This document shows positions 46,990 to 58,174 of a DNA stretch of 64,000 nucleotides, in pieces. Made by a program: the position numbers and the translations under genes. Positions within the stretch are counted from its first letter, which is position 1, and every line of letters begins with the position of its first letter. Location of the stretch: the NCBI GenBank assembly GCA_030068075.1, contig CM057827.1, positions 73,174,500 to 73,238,499 of the forward strand, written 5' to 3'. The DNA comes from Paguma larvata. Taxonomy: Eukaryota; Chordata; Mammalia; Carnivora; Viverridae. The notes under the pieces are model-generated. The model saw only the letters and a program-made list of their open reading frames with translations, ran no database searches and was not told the DNA's origin.

Positions 46990-48110
46990 CTTTAAAACTA
47001 AAAAAACATTTATAATTATGGTAAAACTGACACCTCATTCTTAAATAGTCACTTTGACTTTCTACTGAAAAAACGTTAAGGTGTCAAGCCCTTTGTTTTT
47101 TCACTAAACTCTATATGTTTAAAATGAAAATTGAGGGAAAATGATATAAAATACAAAGAAAATAAAAATGAATGCGTGGAAAACCTGCTGTAACTAAAGC
47201 ATGTGATGTCATTTTAAAAAACAGTAAACTGGCAAATTTTGCAAAGGGACTGAGGTACTACATAGCTAATATGAATAAAGGGGATTCCACAGAAGATAAT
47301 TTGTATCAAATTAAAATAAATTAATTTAATTATTTGTAAAGCATTTGTACATTCCTTAGTTTAGACTGGGAATTGCTGACTTATCATTCAGTTATTTATG
47401 AACTCTCTTTTATTTCATATACTTGTGCTTCAAAGTCAGTAGTGTAAGCTCTATATTTTACTTTTATTGCTCTCCATTCAAATCTTCTGAAACAATCGTC
47501 CCTGAGTTCAAACTTCTCAGGCACCCATATAGTAAAATTGTAGTTCTCAAAAGCCAAACATCATTTTTGTCACACTAGAATCATGCAAGTCTTTAATGGA
47601 AAGTAATTAATGAATTTATGTAATTATTTATGGGTATGTATTTTTATTGTGATGTACCAAGCTTCTGTAATAATGTAGTTAAATAGGGAGAATTTATGGA
47701 CCTGGTGATGTTGACTGAAATTATAGTATAGGCAATAAATTATTTCAATGCAGTTTGAGGGCATAAATCCCTTCATAAAGCTTATTAGCTGTACTTGAGT
47801 TAAATAAAGTGAGCAGTTGAGGTGTATAATGATTCATCTCTATTTTTCTCATAGGCTAAAATTGGTACAAAAAACTCTAGAGAAAATATTTAAAGTAATA
47901 TTTAAAGTAATGTTACCAGTGGTGTTTTTCTATTTGTCTTCCAACAGAGCTATTTTGGTAAAAATTCTTCATGCTGACTAAATATTCATATTCCATTTTA
48001 TTGTCTACCTAAAATACTGCCTAATTCTGATGAGAAGTCGAGGTATTATGGAGGGCTGAATAAAGTAGGAGATTCTTAATATGCAGTTCTGATTACATCT
48101 GTTCACATCC
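46990..48110. other. Intergenic upstream of plus-strand OR
   Basis: AT-rich, with no SINE or L1 that I can recognise. It precedes the OR at 48125 and would be intron if the gene has a 5' exon. The best donor-like site further upstream is A|GTAAGTG at 44980, which is weaker than those found for the other receptors. Confidence 0.4.
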
Positions 48111-48113
48111 TAG
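48102..48113 (+). promoter_or_regulatory. Splice acceptor upstream of OR start
   Basis: TTCACATCCTAG ends 11 bases before the ATG at 48125, with a moderate pyrimidine tract upstream (ctgattacatctg). Confidence 0.45.
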
Positions 48114-48124
48114 GTTGGAAAGAA

Positions 48125-49063
48125 ATGCATGTTTTGCCGAACAATAATGTCACTGCTATCATTCATGAATTCATCCTCCTGGGTTTCTTGTGCAGTCAAG
48201 AAGTAGAAATTCTCCTTTTTGTTTTGTTCTCTGTCATCTACATCTTGACTTTATTAGGGAACAGTGCTATTATCTGTGCTGTGTGGTGGAACCAGCAACT
48301 CCACACCCCTATGTATACTTTATTGGCCAACTTCTCTTTCCTGGAGATCTGCTACATCAATTCCAATGTGCCCAACATGTTGTTCAACTTCCTATCCAAG
48401 ACTAAGACCATCTCCTATAATGGCTGCATCTTACAGTTCTATATCTTCCTCTCTCTTTGTGCCACAGAACTTTTTTTTCTCGCCCTCATGGCATTAGATA
48501 GGTATGTTGCCATCTGCCATCCACTGCACTATTCTGCCATAATGACCGAGAAAGTCTGTGGAACCCTCGTGTCTACTTGCTGGGTGGGCGGCTTCCTCTG
48601 GTTGGTGACCCCAGCCACCCTTATCTCCCAAGTTCCATTTTGTGGTTCAAATGTCATTGATCACTACCTGTGTGATCTTGGGGCAATGCTGGCCATATCG
48701 TGTGTACCTGTCCCCAAGACAACTCTGACTTGTAGCATTTTCAGTGCTGTGATAGTATTCATCACTTTTTTCTACATCCTTGCATCCTACACACTGGTCC
48801 TTCGAGCTGTGGTTCAGGTTCCCAAAGGTTCAGGTAGGAAAAAAGCCTTCTCCACATGTGCCTCTCACCTGATAGTGGTGTCCCTATTTTATGGCTCAGT
48901 CATAGTGATGTATGTGAGCCCAGGGGCAGCCAATCAGCCTGGTATGCAGAAGTTCTTGACCATGTTCTACTCAATTGCAACTCCGCTTTTAAACCCTCTG
49001 ATCTACAGCCTCAGGAATAAGGAGATGAAGGTTGCCCTGAGGAAAGTTATGTGTAAAGTTTAG
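48125..49063 (+). CDS. Olfactory receptor family 11, subfamily not assigned
   Basis: Intact 312-residue olfactory GPCR. It has an N-glycosylation site at N8, GN (45-46), LHTPMY (59-64), Cys101 and Cys183, MALDRYVAIC (122-131), SY (221-222), KAFSTCASHL (240-249) and NPLIY (290-294). The five receptors are similar enough to be one family. This one is closest by eye to the receptor at 58175: both have GGFLWL.TP.TLISQVPFCG and QVP.GSGR, and both are on the plus strand, so they probably arose by local duplication. A splice acceptor lies 11 bases before the ATG, which is the first ATG of the exon. The odd pair N-Q-Q-L replaces the usual charged residues before HTPMY. No stops or frameshifts. Confidence 0.92.
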   Translation: MHVLPNNNVTAIIHEFILLGFLCSQEVEILLFVLFSVIYILTLLGNSAIICAVWWNQQLHTPMYTLLANFSFLEICYINSNVPNMLFNFLSKTKTISYNGCILQFYIFLSLCATELFFLALMALDRYVAICHPLHYSAIMTEKVCGTLVSTCWVGGFLWLVTPATLISQVPFCGSNVIDHYLCDLGAMLAISCVPVPKTTLTCSIFSAVIVFITFFYILASYTLVLRAVVQVPKGSGRKKAFSTCASHLIVVSLFYGSVIVMYVSPGAANQPGMQKFLTMFYSIATPLLNPLIYSLRNKEMKVALRKVMCKV

Positions 49064-49172
49064 AAATAATTCCTGAATGAGAGATGGCTTGGTGACATAA
49101 ATTCCTTTTGAGTTCTGTTATAAAGGATCTAGAAAAATTATACTTAAAGGTAGGAAAAGGAGCTAGATCAAG

Positions 49173-49178
49173 AATAAA
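49173..49178 (+). terminator. Candidate polyadenylation signal
   Basis: An AATAAA about 110 bases after the stop of the OR at 48125. AATAAA is frequent by chance in this AT-rich DNA, so support comes from position only. Confidence 0.3.
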
Positions 49179-49194
49179 TGTGTCTACATTAGAA

Positions 49195-49395
49195 TTCCTT
49201 AAAATTCAAAGCTTGTCTGTATTCTGTATTAATTGAGTGACTATGGTCAAGTTACTAAAATTATTAGTCTGTTTTTCCAATTTTAACCGAAGATGAACTT
49301 AATAATCATATCTACATTATAGAGTGTTTGGGATTAAATGAATTAATATATGGAATCATTTAAAATAGTGCCTGGCTCTCGATAAATATTATATG
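49195..49395 (+). mobile_element. MIR SINE
   Basis: The text tgagtgactatggtcaagtt, then gattaaatgaattaatatat, and agtgcctggctctcgataaa follows the MIR 3' half. Confidence 0.7.
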
Positions 49396-49779
49396 ATATG
49401 ATAATATATTATTATCAATAACAATTTTATCTGAATTTATTATCATTAGTTGTCATTGTCAAGCAAGAGCTCCAGCAGTTTCTTTTTTCAAAATGTGAAA
49501 TGATAATCATATTATATTTATATAAAGAAAAAAAGAGTCTATTTTTAAGAAAAGAAATTTTTGATTCTTGAAGGATGTCTATGTAAATGCAAACCAAAAC
49601 AAGAATTATTTCTGCTACACCTCCTTCCCACATTTCCTTGTGTTATGAAGATGATGACAGTGATTTGTTGGACAAAGATTGATGAAGACTGTGTTCTGGT
49701 TCTACCTCAGCAAATCAAAGCCTTCATTCTCAGTTTTTAAAAAGGACATTTTGTTTTTTTTTTTAATGTGGATCAAATG

Positions 49780-50445
49780 AGCAGTGATGTGTAAAAGTAT
49801 TTGTAAAATGCAAAGTACAGCCAAAAGATGAAAGCAGTTCAAATGTCCATCTACATATGAATGGATCAACGAGATGTGATATTATTCAGCCTTATAAAAA
49901 GAAAGGAAATTCTGGGGCACCTAGATGGCTTAATTGGCTAAGTGTCTGACATTGGCTGAATTTATGATCTCAAGGTTCATTAGTTTGAGCTCTGCCTCAG
50001 GCTTTGTGCTGACAGTTCAGAGTCTGGAGCCTGCTTCAGATTCTGTGTCTCCCTCCCTCCCTGCCTCTCCCCAACTCACACTCTGTCTTTCTCTCTCAAA
50101 AATAAATAAAACACATAAAAAAAGAAAGAAAATTCTGAAACATGGATGTACCAGTTTGCACAAAATGACAAAGACTGTATAATCCTGCTTTTGTAAGTTT
50201 CCTAGAGTAGTCAAATTCATAGAGATAGGAAGTAGAATGGTGGTTGCCAGGGGCTAGGGGCAGGGATGAAGAATAATTGTTAAATGGATACACATTGGAA
50301 GATGAAGAATTCTGGAGACTGATGGTGATGATGGTTGCTCAACAATGTGAATGTGCTTAATGCCACTGAACTGTGCACTTAAAATATTAAGATTTGTTAA
50401 ATGTCATGTGTATTTTACCACAATTAAAAATAATTTTGAAGTGTA
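49780..50445 (+). mobile_element. Old LINE-1 3'UTR, sense, split by SINE
   Basis: Landmarks are gcagttcaaatgtccatcta, ggtggttgccaggggctagg, and ctgaactgtgcacttaaaat with attttaccacaattaaaaa. It is an L1M-type 3' end split by the CAN-SINE at 49915. Confidence 0.85.
49915..50121 (+). mobile_element. CAN-SINE, sense, with TSD
   Basis: It starts ggggcacctagatggcttaa and ends in an A-rich tail. The flanks AAAGAAAGGAAATTCTG and AAAGAAAGAAAATTCTG (about 49898 and 50121) match with one change. Confidence 0.92.
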
Positions 50446-50479
50446 AAGAACATTACCAATGTCAGTTTTTTTTTTATTT

Positions 50480-51128
50480 TGATTGTTATCATGTTAACAT
50501 TTTCTTAATATTCTTTTCCGGCAACATCTGCTACAGCAATCTTGTCTGTGTGTGCATTTTTTTTTCCTCTTGTGATGTTGCTGTTACAGTTTTTTCTCAG
50601 TAACTGAAACTACAGATAGGATAAGATCTTTCCCTTTAGGTCATGAATATTTCTCTACTCCCCAACTCCAGCAGTCCAACTCTTCCCCCCAACGTGCCCG
50701 CTCCTTTGCTTTGCTCTTTGAGTACACAGAGAGTGGTCTCAAGGAGGCAGCCACTCCCCTACCTCCAAGAGCCAACTTCCACCTCAAGGAGTGTCTTCCA
50801 CTCTAGTGCACATGATTGTTAGAAACTGCATTATCACTAGGGATAAAATTAAAGAAAGGAATAATTTTTGTTCTGGCCTGGGTAGGTTAGGTTAAGCCCA
50901 CGTGAGGTGTGCAAACTCTTGGCACATGAAGGAATTTTCTCTGAGGCTGCTCAGTGTTGTCAGGTCTTTAGGTCACATAGCAGAGCCTCTCCTGAAGCTC
51001 TGAAGTACCTCCTAGCTTAGCTGACTGGCTTCTGCCTGGTGTCAAATGCCTCCCCCACTGTGAGCCAGAGTTGTGATGTGACTGACCTCAAGTAGGAAGA
51101 AAACTCATCCTCTGTCTCTATGTTTTAC
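50480..51128. other. Intergenic, less AT-rich, nothing recognised
   Basis: The segment 50640-51110 is noticeably richer in C and G than its surroundings and I cannot assign it to a repeat family. It has no protein-like frame. It lies between the two plus-strand receptors. Confidence 0.4.
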
Positions 51129-51441
51129 TTTTTTTCAAGTTTTTATTTAAATTCTAGTTAGTTAACATATAGTATAATATTGATTTTAGGAGTAGAATTT
51201 AGTGCTTCATCACTTACATACAACACCCAGTGCTCATCACAAGTGCCCTCCTTAGTACCAATCACCCATTTAGCCCATCTCCCACTTGCCTCCCTCCATC
51301 AAGATAGTTTGTTCTCTATCTTTAAGAGTCTCTTGTGGTTTGTTCCTTCTCTTTTTTCCTCCTTCTCATATGTTCATCTGTTTTGTTTCTTAAATTCCAC
51401 ATATGAATGAAATAATATGATATTTGTCTTTCTCTGTCTAG
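51129..51441 (-). mobile_element. LINE-1 3' end, antisense
   Basis: The text tctagttagttaacatatag, acatacaacacccagtgctc and attccacatatgaatgaaat is a 5'-truncated carnivore L1 3'UTR. Confidence 0.9.
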
Positions 51442-51444
51442 CAC

Positions 51445-51790
51445 TGCACACCTCAGGTGGACTTGATTTTAAATACCCACCCCAGAAATATATGAGCCAT
51501 ACATGCAAGCAAAGGTATAATGTAAAATTTTCTACCACACAAAAAATTAAAAAGAAACAGTGAAATTAATTTTAATGACCATTTAGTACACTATAAAAAT
51601 GTTTTAACATGTAATCAATATACAATTATTAACCAGATATTTTGTATTAGTTTTTTTATACTAAGTCTTGAAAATGGGGCTGAATTTTATACTTACAGTA
51701 TACCTTAATATGGATCAGTCACATTTTAAGTGTTAGTCGCCACAGGTAGCTAGTGGTTACCATAATGGATAGTGCTGCTCTGTGGCTTCT
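51445..51790 (+). mobile_element. Nonautonomous hAT-Charlie-type DNA transposon relic
   Basis: The text aaaaagaaacagtgaaatta, catgtaatcaatatacaatt, actaagtcttgaaaatgg, and gtagctagtggttaccataa with ggatagtgctgctctg follows a common mammalian MER-class hAT element. The L1 at 51129 seems to have replaced or hit its left end. Confidence 0.7.
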
Positions 51791-52309
51791 TATGTTCTCC
51801 TTTGTAATGAGAATGGGTGTGGATGGGGAGGGTGATTATGGTTAGTAGATTAGGAGCTTTCAATAAGTAACCTTAGATAAATGACTTCTTGTATTTTCTT
51901 TATTCTGTCTCCCTTCCTCTTTGCCCTCTTCCTCTAAAGGGAGGTTGAACTTCAAAATGTAGCATTTGGAGAGGAAGGAGGGATAAAAACTTAGAAGGAG
52001 CAAAAGAGACAAGGAAGACTCTCTTTTTGTTACCAGTGGAGTCAGATCATAGCCATTTTGGAAAAAGGAGCACAATGGAGTTTGTAATGATGCTCTCTCT
52101 TCACAGCGGACAGTGTAAAAAGGTTGATGGGGAGGGAGATGAGGGTAATTTGATCAGTAGATGGTAGAGCTTTGCTGCTTCTCTTTAGTCTTGCTGATGG
52201 TGGTCTTCAGGCCAGAGGATGTGTCATCTTACACGTGGAACTCTGGGGCCTACAAAATCTTCTTCCAAGCAGACTACTTGGTATTGATAAAACACAGATG
52301 CATATGATA

Positions 52310-52790
52310 GGATCCTTGTTCTCGAGGAATTCTTGACTTATGTGGGTATCGATGTGTTAACAATTCCAATGAAAAATGCTAAGAGAGAGGAATGCATAGG
52401 GTGCCAGAGGAACACAGAAGAATGTTGGGCTAAGAGTATAGGTTAGGGAAGTGTAGGCAGGAACTGTCAGAGAAGGGTTCACAGAGAGGCTGATAAATCA
52501 ACTGTGTCTTGAATGACAAGTTGGAAGTTTTTCAGATAGAAGGAAGGGAGAAAGGTGAATGATGACATTACAAGCAGAAGGAGAAGCATATAGAACGTGT
52601 ATTACTGAGTTTAGAATGAAAGTGGGGGAGGAGTGGTGGTCCTGAAAGGAGATGAACTTAAGGAGGCAGGAATTTAGAGATACTAACGAGGTTGAACTTG
52701 ATCCTATAGGGGAAAAGGAAATATTTAAGGATTGAAAGCAAGGAAATGATATAATCAGATACGTAGTTTTGAAAATTTGGCATCTTTGTT
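52310..52790 (-). mobile_element. L2 LINE 3' region, antisense
   Basis: The text ccttgttctcgaggaattct, ggttcacagagaggctgata, gaggttgaacttgatcctat and aggaaatgatataatcagat follows the antisense-oriented L2 order. Confidence 0.65.
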
Positions 52791-53409
52791 TAGATTCTGT
52801 GTCACTGAGTGCCACTGTATAGCTCCATCTTTCATCATAGTATAAGAAATCCAATTGACTTTAAGGAGAAGATGAATTCAAATTAATGGTATTGACTCAG
52901 TCTTTTGAGAATTTCATGATTCCTCTTTAAAACACAGCTGACATCTCAGGGTCTTACAGAGCCAAGGTGGGAAATCTCTGTTTTACATTAACCTTGTCAG
53001 AGTTTAAGGTTAGTAGTTTGATATTGCAGTTGGGAAGGTGTTCAATTAAAATCATATTTCACTCCTAATGGAACATGCCCAAATGGAAATTCTGAGCCTT
53101 TCATTCACCATAGACTCCAAACAGTGGAATAATCCCTGGGCTTTGACCACATATTTGGCTTGCCATCTGAGAACAACCTAAAAAGAAAGAATAAAAATGA
53201 TAATAACAACAGCAATTGCTTTATGTTACTTCAAGCCCTATGTTTTGTAGTATATTTCCACAGAGGCTTTTTGCTCTTGCATATTGAAGGTATGACAAAG
53301 TCTGTGTTAAGTGCTATAGAGCTTTTATTGGCCAGCAGAAACTACTCTTTGTAAAGAGGTTAAAAATCTATGTGCTAGAATATGGAATCCATCTTAAGAG
53401 ATCAGAATA

Positions 53410-53632
53410 GGGGCGTCTGGGTGGCTCAGTCGGTTGGGTGTCCGACTTCGGCTCAGGTCATGATCTCACAGTTTGTGAGTTCGAGCCTCGCATCGGGCTC
53501 TGTGCTGACAGCTCAGGGTCTGGAGCTTCCTTCGGATTCTGTGTCTCCCCGTCTCTCTGCCCCTCCCCTGCTCATGCTCTGTTTATCTCTGTCTCTCAAT
53601 AATAAATTAAAATGTTAAAAAAATAATTAAAA
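53410..53632 (+). mobile_element. CAN-SINE, sense, young
   Basis: A full-length copy close to the felid consensus: ggggcgtctgggtggctcag, gtgagttcgagcctcgcatc and cgggctctgtgctgacagct. It keeps several CpGs. The flank AAGAGATCAGAATA before it is repeated after the tail (aaaagatcagaatata). Confidence 0.95.
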
Positions 53633-53666
53633 AAAAGATCAGAATATAAAACTAGAATATAAAACT

Positions 53667-53920
53667 GAGCCTGAATGGTTCAGTTGGTTAAGTGTCCAAC
53701 TTCGGCTCAGGTTATGACCTCACTCTTCATGGGTTCAAGCCCTGTATTGGGCTCTGTGCTGACAGCTCAGAACCTGGAGCCTGCTTCATATTCTGTGTCT
53801 CCCTCTTTTGGGAGGGACACTGCTCTCACACAGTGTTGCACTCTCTCTCTCAACACACTCTCTCTGCTCGCACACTCTCTCTCAAAACTAAATTCAAAAA
53901 CATAAAAAAAATTAAAAATT
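53667..53920 (+). mobile_element. Second CAN-SINE, sense, in tandem
   Basis: It follows the first SINE by about 35 bp. It is more diverged (gagcctgaatggttcagttg), with an expanded CT-rich region. A 13-bp text, AGAATATAAAACT, is doubled just before it (53641-53666). Confidence 0.9.
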
Positions 53921-54655
53921 CTCCAACAAATCTGTGGTGTGTAAAATGTGTGAAAGTTCTAGAGTAATAACCTGGTTTAGTAACAGATCTAGTGAGTTCC
54001 GAAGAATCTTATATCCCTCATATATGCTATTAGAATAGCAAGAGGGCTGGGTTGGTTCTATAATGGCATGTGGGCAGTTAATATAGTTCCCCAGGTTTTT
54101 GTCTAGTGTGGTGATCAGCTTTGTGTTCTTGAGAATGCTGATTGTAGGTTTGAAGGATAGACATTGGGTCACCTTGGATGAAAAAAGTCTTAAGGATATG
54201 TTCCATATTCTTTCAATTGACAGCGACATATATCATCATAATGGAGGCATAAAATAGTGTTGGTATATTTATTTATAAGGCCCAGTTTGCAGAACTAGGC
54301 CAGCAGCACAGTATGAAAAACTAGGTCTTGCTGCTAACAACAGAGAGAAAAGTAATAGTGATGAAGAAAGCTCTGAAATGTCTTTGGAGAGAAATGTGTC
54401 CAAATTGAACTAAATCTAAAATGCACTCACCATTTTTATTTCTCAGATTTTATCCTTCATAAACATTGTTTTTTAATTTGTGCTATTTTAGGATTAGAAA
54501 ATTGAAGGGAATATTCCCACAAATATATACATTTGAATATAGTTGCTCACAGATTGTTTTCTTCATACATTTATCCAAAAGTAAATATTTAATTCAATTA
54601 TTCACATTATTCTCCAAACAACCTTATTTTTTAGTGGATCGAATATGAAAAGTGA

Positions 54656-54830
54656 TGAGGCACCTGTGTGACTCAGTCAGTTAAGCATCCAGCTCTTGAT
54701 TTTGGCTCAGGTTAGGATCTCACCATTGTGAGATCAAGCCCTGCACAGGGCTCTGCACTGTCAGCGCTCATGCACATTCTCTCTGTCTCTATCTCTCAAA
54801 ATAAATAAGTAAAACTTGAAAAAATTGTAA
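54656..54830 (+). mobile_element. CAN-SINE, sense, shortened
   Basis: It starts gaggcacctgtgtgactcag, lacks part of the middle (ctgcactgtcagcgctcatg), and ends in an A-rich tail. Confidence 0.9.
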
Positions 54831-55418
54831 AAACAAGTCTGAAACGTGTTTACTGCTTACTTAAAATCCAAATGGGTGTTTCTGATTGACAGGTGATTGT
54901 TTTTCAAATGATGATTCTGGAACTCAAGGTATTTTCCATCCTTGCCTTCATCATCTTCAAAACTTAGCTTCCTAAGTCAACATACTTAATTATATCTAAG
55001 ATCATCAAGGACCATGCCTGGATAAAGATTAACACGTTACACATCAATTTTAATTGAGTTCTACTAACTAGAACTCAGTTACATGAACACATATATCTAC
55101 AAGGAAGGTTTAAAAAATATATTCTTGACTTGAAGAAGAAGAAATGAATTTGTCTTTGTCACACAATCAGTGTCTTAACTTCTTAGTTGGTCAACATCCA
55201 TTCTATTTGATCTACATGTAGAGATGAGGAGTTTGAAAAGAATGGAGATGGGTAGTTCTATAGATGTTTAAAAATAGGCTCATTCAGGATATAGTGGACA
55301 GGATCTTTAAACTGTCATTTGGACAATAGGAATGGGAGACTGTAAGTCTAACAAAGCTTCAAAGTATGGTGCATCTCGTGTCAAACAATTTTGTTAGCTA
55401 AGAAGTAATTTATTAAGG

Positions 55419-55622
55419 GGGTGCATGAGTGGCTCAGTTGGTAAGCATCAACTCTTGATTTCAGCTTGGATCATGATCTCACAGTTCCTGAGTTCAAGCC
55501 CTGCGTTGGACGCTGTGCTGACAGTATGGAGTCTGCTTGGGACTCTCTGTCACTCTCTGCCCCTCCCCGCTCATACATGCTCTCTCTCACTCTGTCTCTC
55601 AAAAATAAATAAACATTAAAAA
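55419..55622 (+). mobile_element. CAN-SINE, sense, with TSD
   Basis: It starts gggggtgcatgagtggctca and ends caaaaataaataaacattaa. The flanks agtaatttattaag and aataatttattaag (about 55404 and 55624) match with one change. Confidence 0.92.
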
Positions 55623-55683
55623 AATAATTTATTAAGATTAGAAGAGGGAACTCTAGAAGGAATAACACTGTGTTAGCTTAGAG

Positions 55684-55748
55684 TATGTGTGTGTATGTGC
55701 ATGCATGTATGTGTGTTTGTGAGTGCATCTATGAATGTGTGCACATTC
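55684..55748 (+). repeat. TG/TATG-rich microsatellite
   Basis: An irregular tract of TGTG, TATG and TGCA units. It forms alternating purine-pyrimidine DNA. Confidence 0.8.
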
Positions 55749-55792
55749 ATGTAGTTTTCATCTCCAATCTGATAATCACTGAAGATGAAACG

Positions 55793-55848
55793 TGCTCAAG
55801 TCTGTATGATGCACATACATTGCTCAAGTCTGTATGATGCACATAATT
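55793..55848 (+). repeat. 28-bp tandem duplication
   Basis: The unit begins TGCTCAAGTCTGTATGATGC. Two adjacent copies occupy 55793-55820 and 55821-55848 with 26 of 28 positions the same. Confidence 0.95.
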
Positions 55849-56329
55849 GCCTCCATTGCTCCTGGGGTTGAGGTCTCCAGAGATAGGCTTCAGAGTCTGG
55901 AAAGGATAAGTAATGAGTAATGGAAAGATTTGTGGCTTGTTTTATTCTCTGAGTAAAACCTGAAAGGGGTCTTTGTAAGGAAACGAACCAAAAAGTGTTC
56001 TACCAAGTGGCTGACATCTCTGACTTCTGGGCTGCACTATGATAAGTAGGTCTGGGCACATAGAACAATAATTTCTTTCCTGTGTCTCAATGTCCATTTT
56101 GTTTTATATATTAATATGAAAATGGAACAAAATTTTCATGATTATTTTCTTTTGCAAACACCATTCCTATCATACAAACCATATTAGACATGGGATTAAA
56201 GACATGTTTTTGTCAAATTATCATTTTGTTGTTGCAGGTCATCTTCAAAAGAACTGTTCTTTTTGGGGAAGAGGTTTTTCTAAGTTTCTTTTTCTTTTCT
56301 TCTTTTAATTTTACATGGAAATACTTTAT

Positions 56330-56605
56330 TTTTTTAATCTTTTTTTAAGTGTTTCATGTTTTTATTTAAATTCTAGTTAGTTAACATATAGTATAATAGT
56401 GGTTTCAGGAATAGAATTTAGTGATTCATCACTTACATATAACACCTAGTGCTTATCACAACTGCCCACCTTAGCACCCATCACCCATTTAACCCATATC
56501 CCACCCACCTCCCTCCGTCAACCCTCAGTTTGTTTTCTCTAGTTAAGAGTCTCTTATAGTTTGCCCCTCTCTCTCTCTTTTTTCTTTCCCCTATGTTCAT
56601 CTGTT
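56330..56605 (-). mobile_element. LINE-1 3' end, antisense
   Basis: It is the same L1 type as at 51129 (ttctagttagttaacatata). It ends near ctatgttcatctgttg. Confidence 0.88.
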
Positions 56606-56607
56606 GA

Positions 56608-56968
56608 AAGGACTGTATTCTTAGCCGACAGGAAAAGGGGTCAATTTTTTCTTCAAGACTTTGGCAACAGTTTAGATGACTCTCTTGTTTACTGTTCTCT
56701 TTCACACGGGTGACAACATAGCTGATCATCCATTGTGTGTGGCTTGTAGGAGAGGAAAACTTTGTAAATGGAAGCTAATTTATTGGATGAAATCTAATAC
56801 TCAGATTCAAAAGAGTCACAAGGAAACAAGGGACTGGGGAATTAAGTGGGCTCAGAGACCCAAAGGCAAGAAAAGGAACTCTCGTCTTCAGTATGTTGAT
56901 GTGTGGGAACAGAAGGAGCCAGTGGGACTGTTGTGTTCAGAGTGGCTCTCTCCTGTGAGGCATCCCAG
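56608..56968 (+). other. Candidate 5' noncoding exon for the OR at 58175
   Basis: The sequence between the L1 and 56968 is not repeat-like to me and ends at GCATCCCAG|GTGAGAG, a near-ideal splice donor. The acceptor of the OR coding exon is at 58165, which would give an intron of about 1.2 kb. There is no confirmed start site. This is inference from splice signals and position. Confidence 0.3.
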
Positions 56969-57269
56969 GTGAGAGACAATCAGAAGAGATCTATAGAGTA
57001 TTACTGTGGCAAATGGAATGTGAGGTCTCTCTTTTCTGGGTCTTCTCAGCTCCTTGAGCAGCATTTCATTACCTGTACTGATTTTAAAGACTAGGATGTT
57101 AGGTTTCTACCATTGCACATCTCTTGAATTCATTCCTGGTGTAATTTTGCTTAGACGTCCATCTAGGTCAGGCTCTTCAGGGTTTTTCTTTGGGCTACTG
57201 AAACAGGTTTTCAATAGTTTACTGCTAAAATTAATAGTTTACTGTTCTAATTGTCTTGCAAATGTAGCT

Positions 57270-58000
57270 TTCATAAATCTTTGATCCTTATATTCTTCTA
57301 CTAGTCTAGCTCTTATTGTTTTCCATTGACTAGCAAATGAAGCCTGAATTAGACTGGCAGTAAGTCCTCTGCCACGTGGCCCCATCTGTGAAAATTGTAT
57401 CTCACCATTCCTTAACGAGTACTCTAATTTTCACTCTTTTGGGGTTTTCTCTAAACATAACATTTTATAGCCAAATCTTTTCTTGTTATTATTATATGTG
57501 ATTAATGTTCTGCCTCTGTCACTGCCCTTTTGCTAATGTCTATCTCCCTCTCAAAAGCCTTTCCTTATTTTTTCCAACTGAGTGTAATCATGTCTCTTGT
57601 TTTGATTTGTCATACGCTATTGTTACAGTGTCAGTGGCAGCACCATGATATAGGTGGAGGGATGCTAACATCACTCCATATTTTGTATGGGCCTCTCTAT
57701 GAATTTCCCACAAATAAACACACAGTCTAAGTAAAAACAGTTTCCTTTCTATGCAAATGCGGTTCCAAGGTAAATCTCCTTAGATCTCTTCCAATCAGAT
57801 TTAAGCTCCTAAACTCCTTTTATGTAGAAATTCTGGAGCCAGGAATGTATTGTTTGAAGTTGCTTTGAACAAAAGATATTTGACATAAGTTCCTAAAGAG
57901 CAGGGACTCTGCATTTTTATTCATTGCTTGTTCGCTGTCTTCTAGAACAGTGCCTGGCAATAATATGTGCAAAATAAATGGTTATTGAATAAATGAGGGA
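57270..58000 (+). mobile_element. L2 LINE 3' region, sense
   Basis: The text actagcaaatgaagcctgaa, ctctgccacgtggccccatc and, near the end, aagagcagggactctgcatt, gaacagtgcctggcaataat and aaataaatggttattgaata follows L2 to its 3' end. The middle is poorly conserved. Confidence 0.75.
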
Positions 58001-58149
58001 GGAAAGGAGATGAAAAGGAAAGACCAACTTTCAATGGGAAGATAGTAAGTAAAATCACAAGCCTAAACTGAGGAAAATAAACATTTATCTCTTCACCAGG
58101 AAGAAGAAAGAAGAAAAACAGTGTAAATATTTCTGTGGTTCTTATAGTC

Positions 58150-58165
58150 TCTGTCACTTCCACAG
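58150..58165 (+). promoter_or_regulatory. Splice acceptor upstream of OR start
   Basis: TCTCTGTCACTTCCACAG ends 9 bases before the ATG at 58175. It has a good pyrimidine tract. Confidence 0.55.
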
Positions 58166-58174
58166 GTCACACTA

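Noticed and set aside
56676..56972. 98-residue plus-strand frame upstream of the last OR
   Set aside because: It has no recognisable domain or signal. The segment is better explained as a possible noncoding 5' exon.
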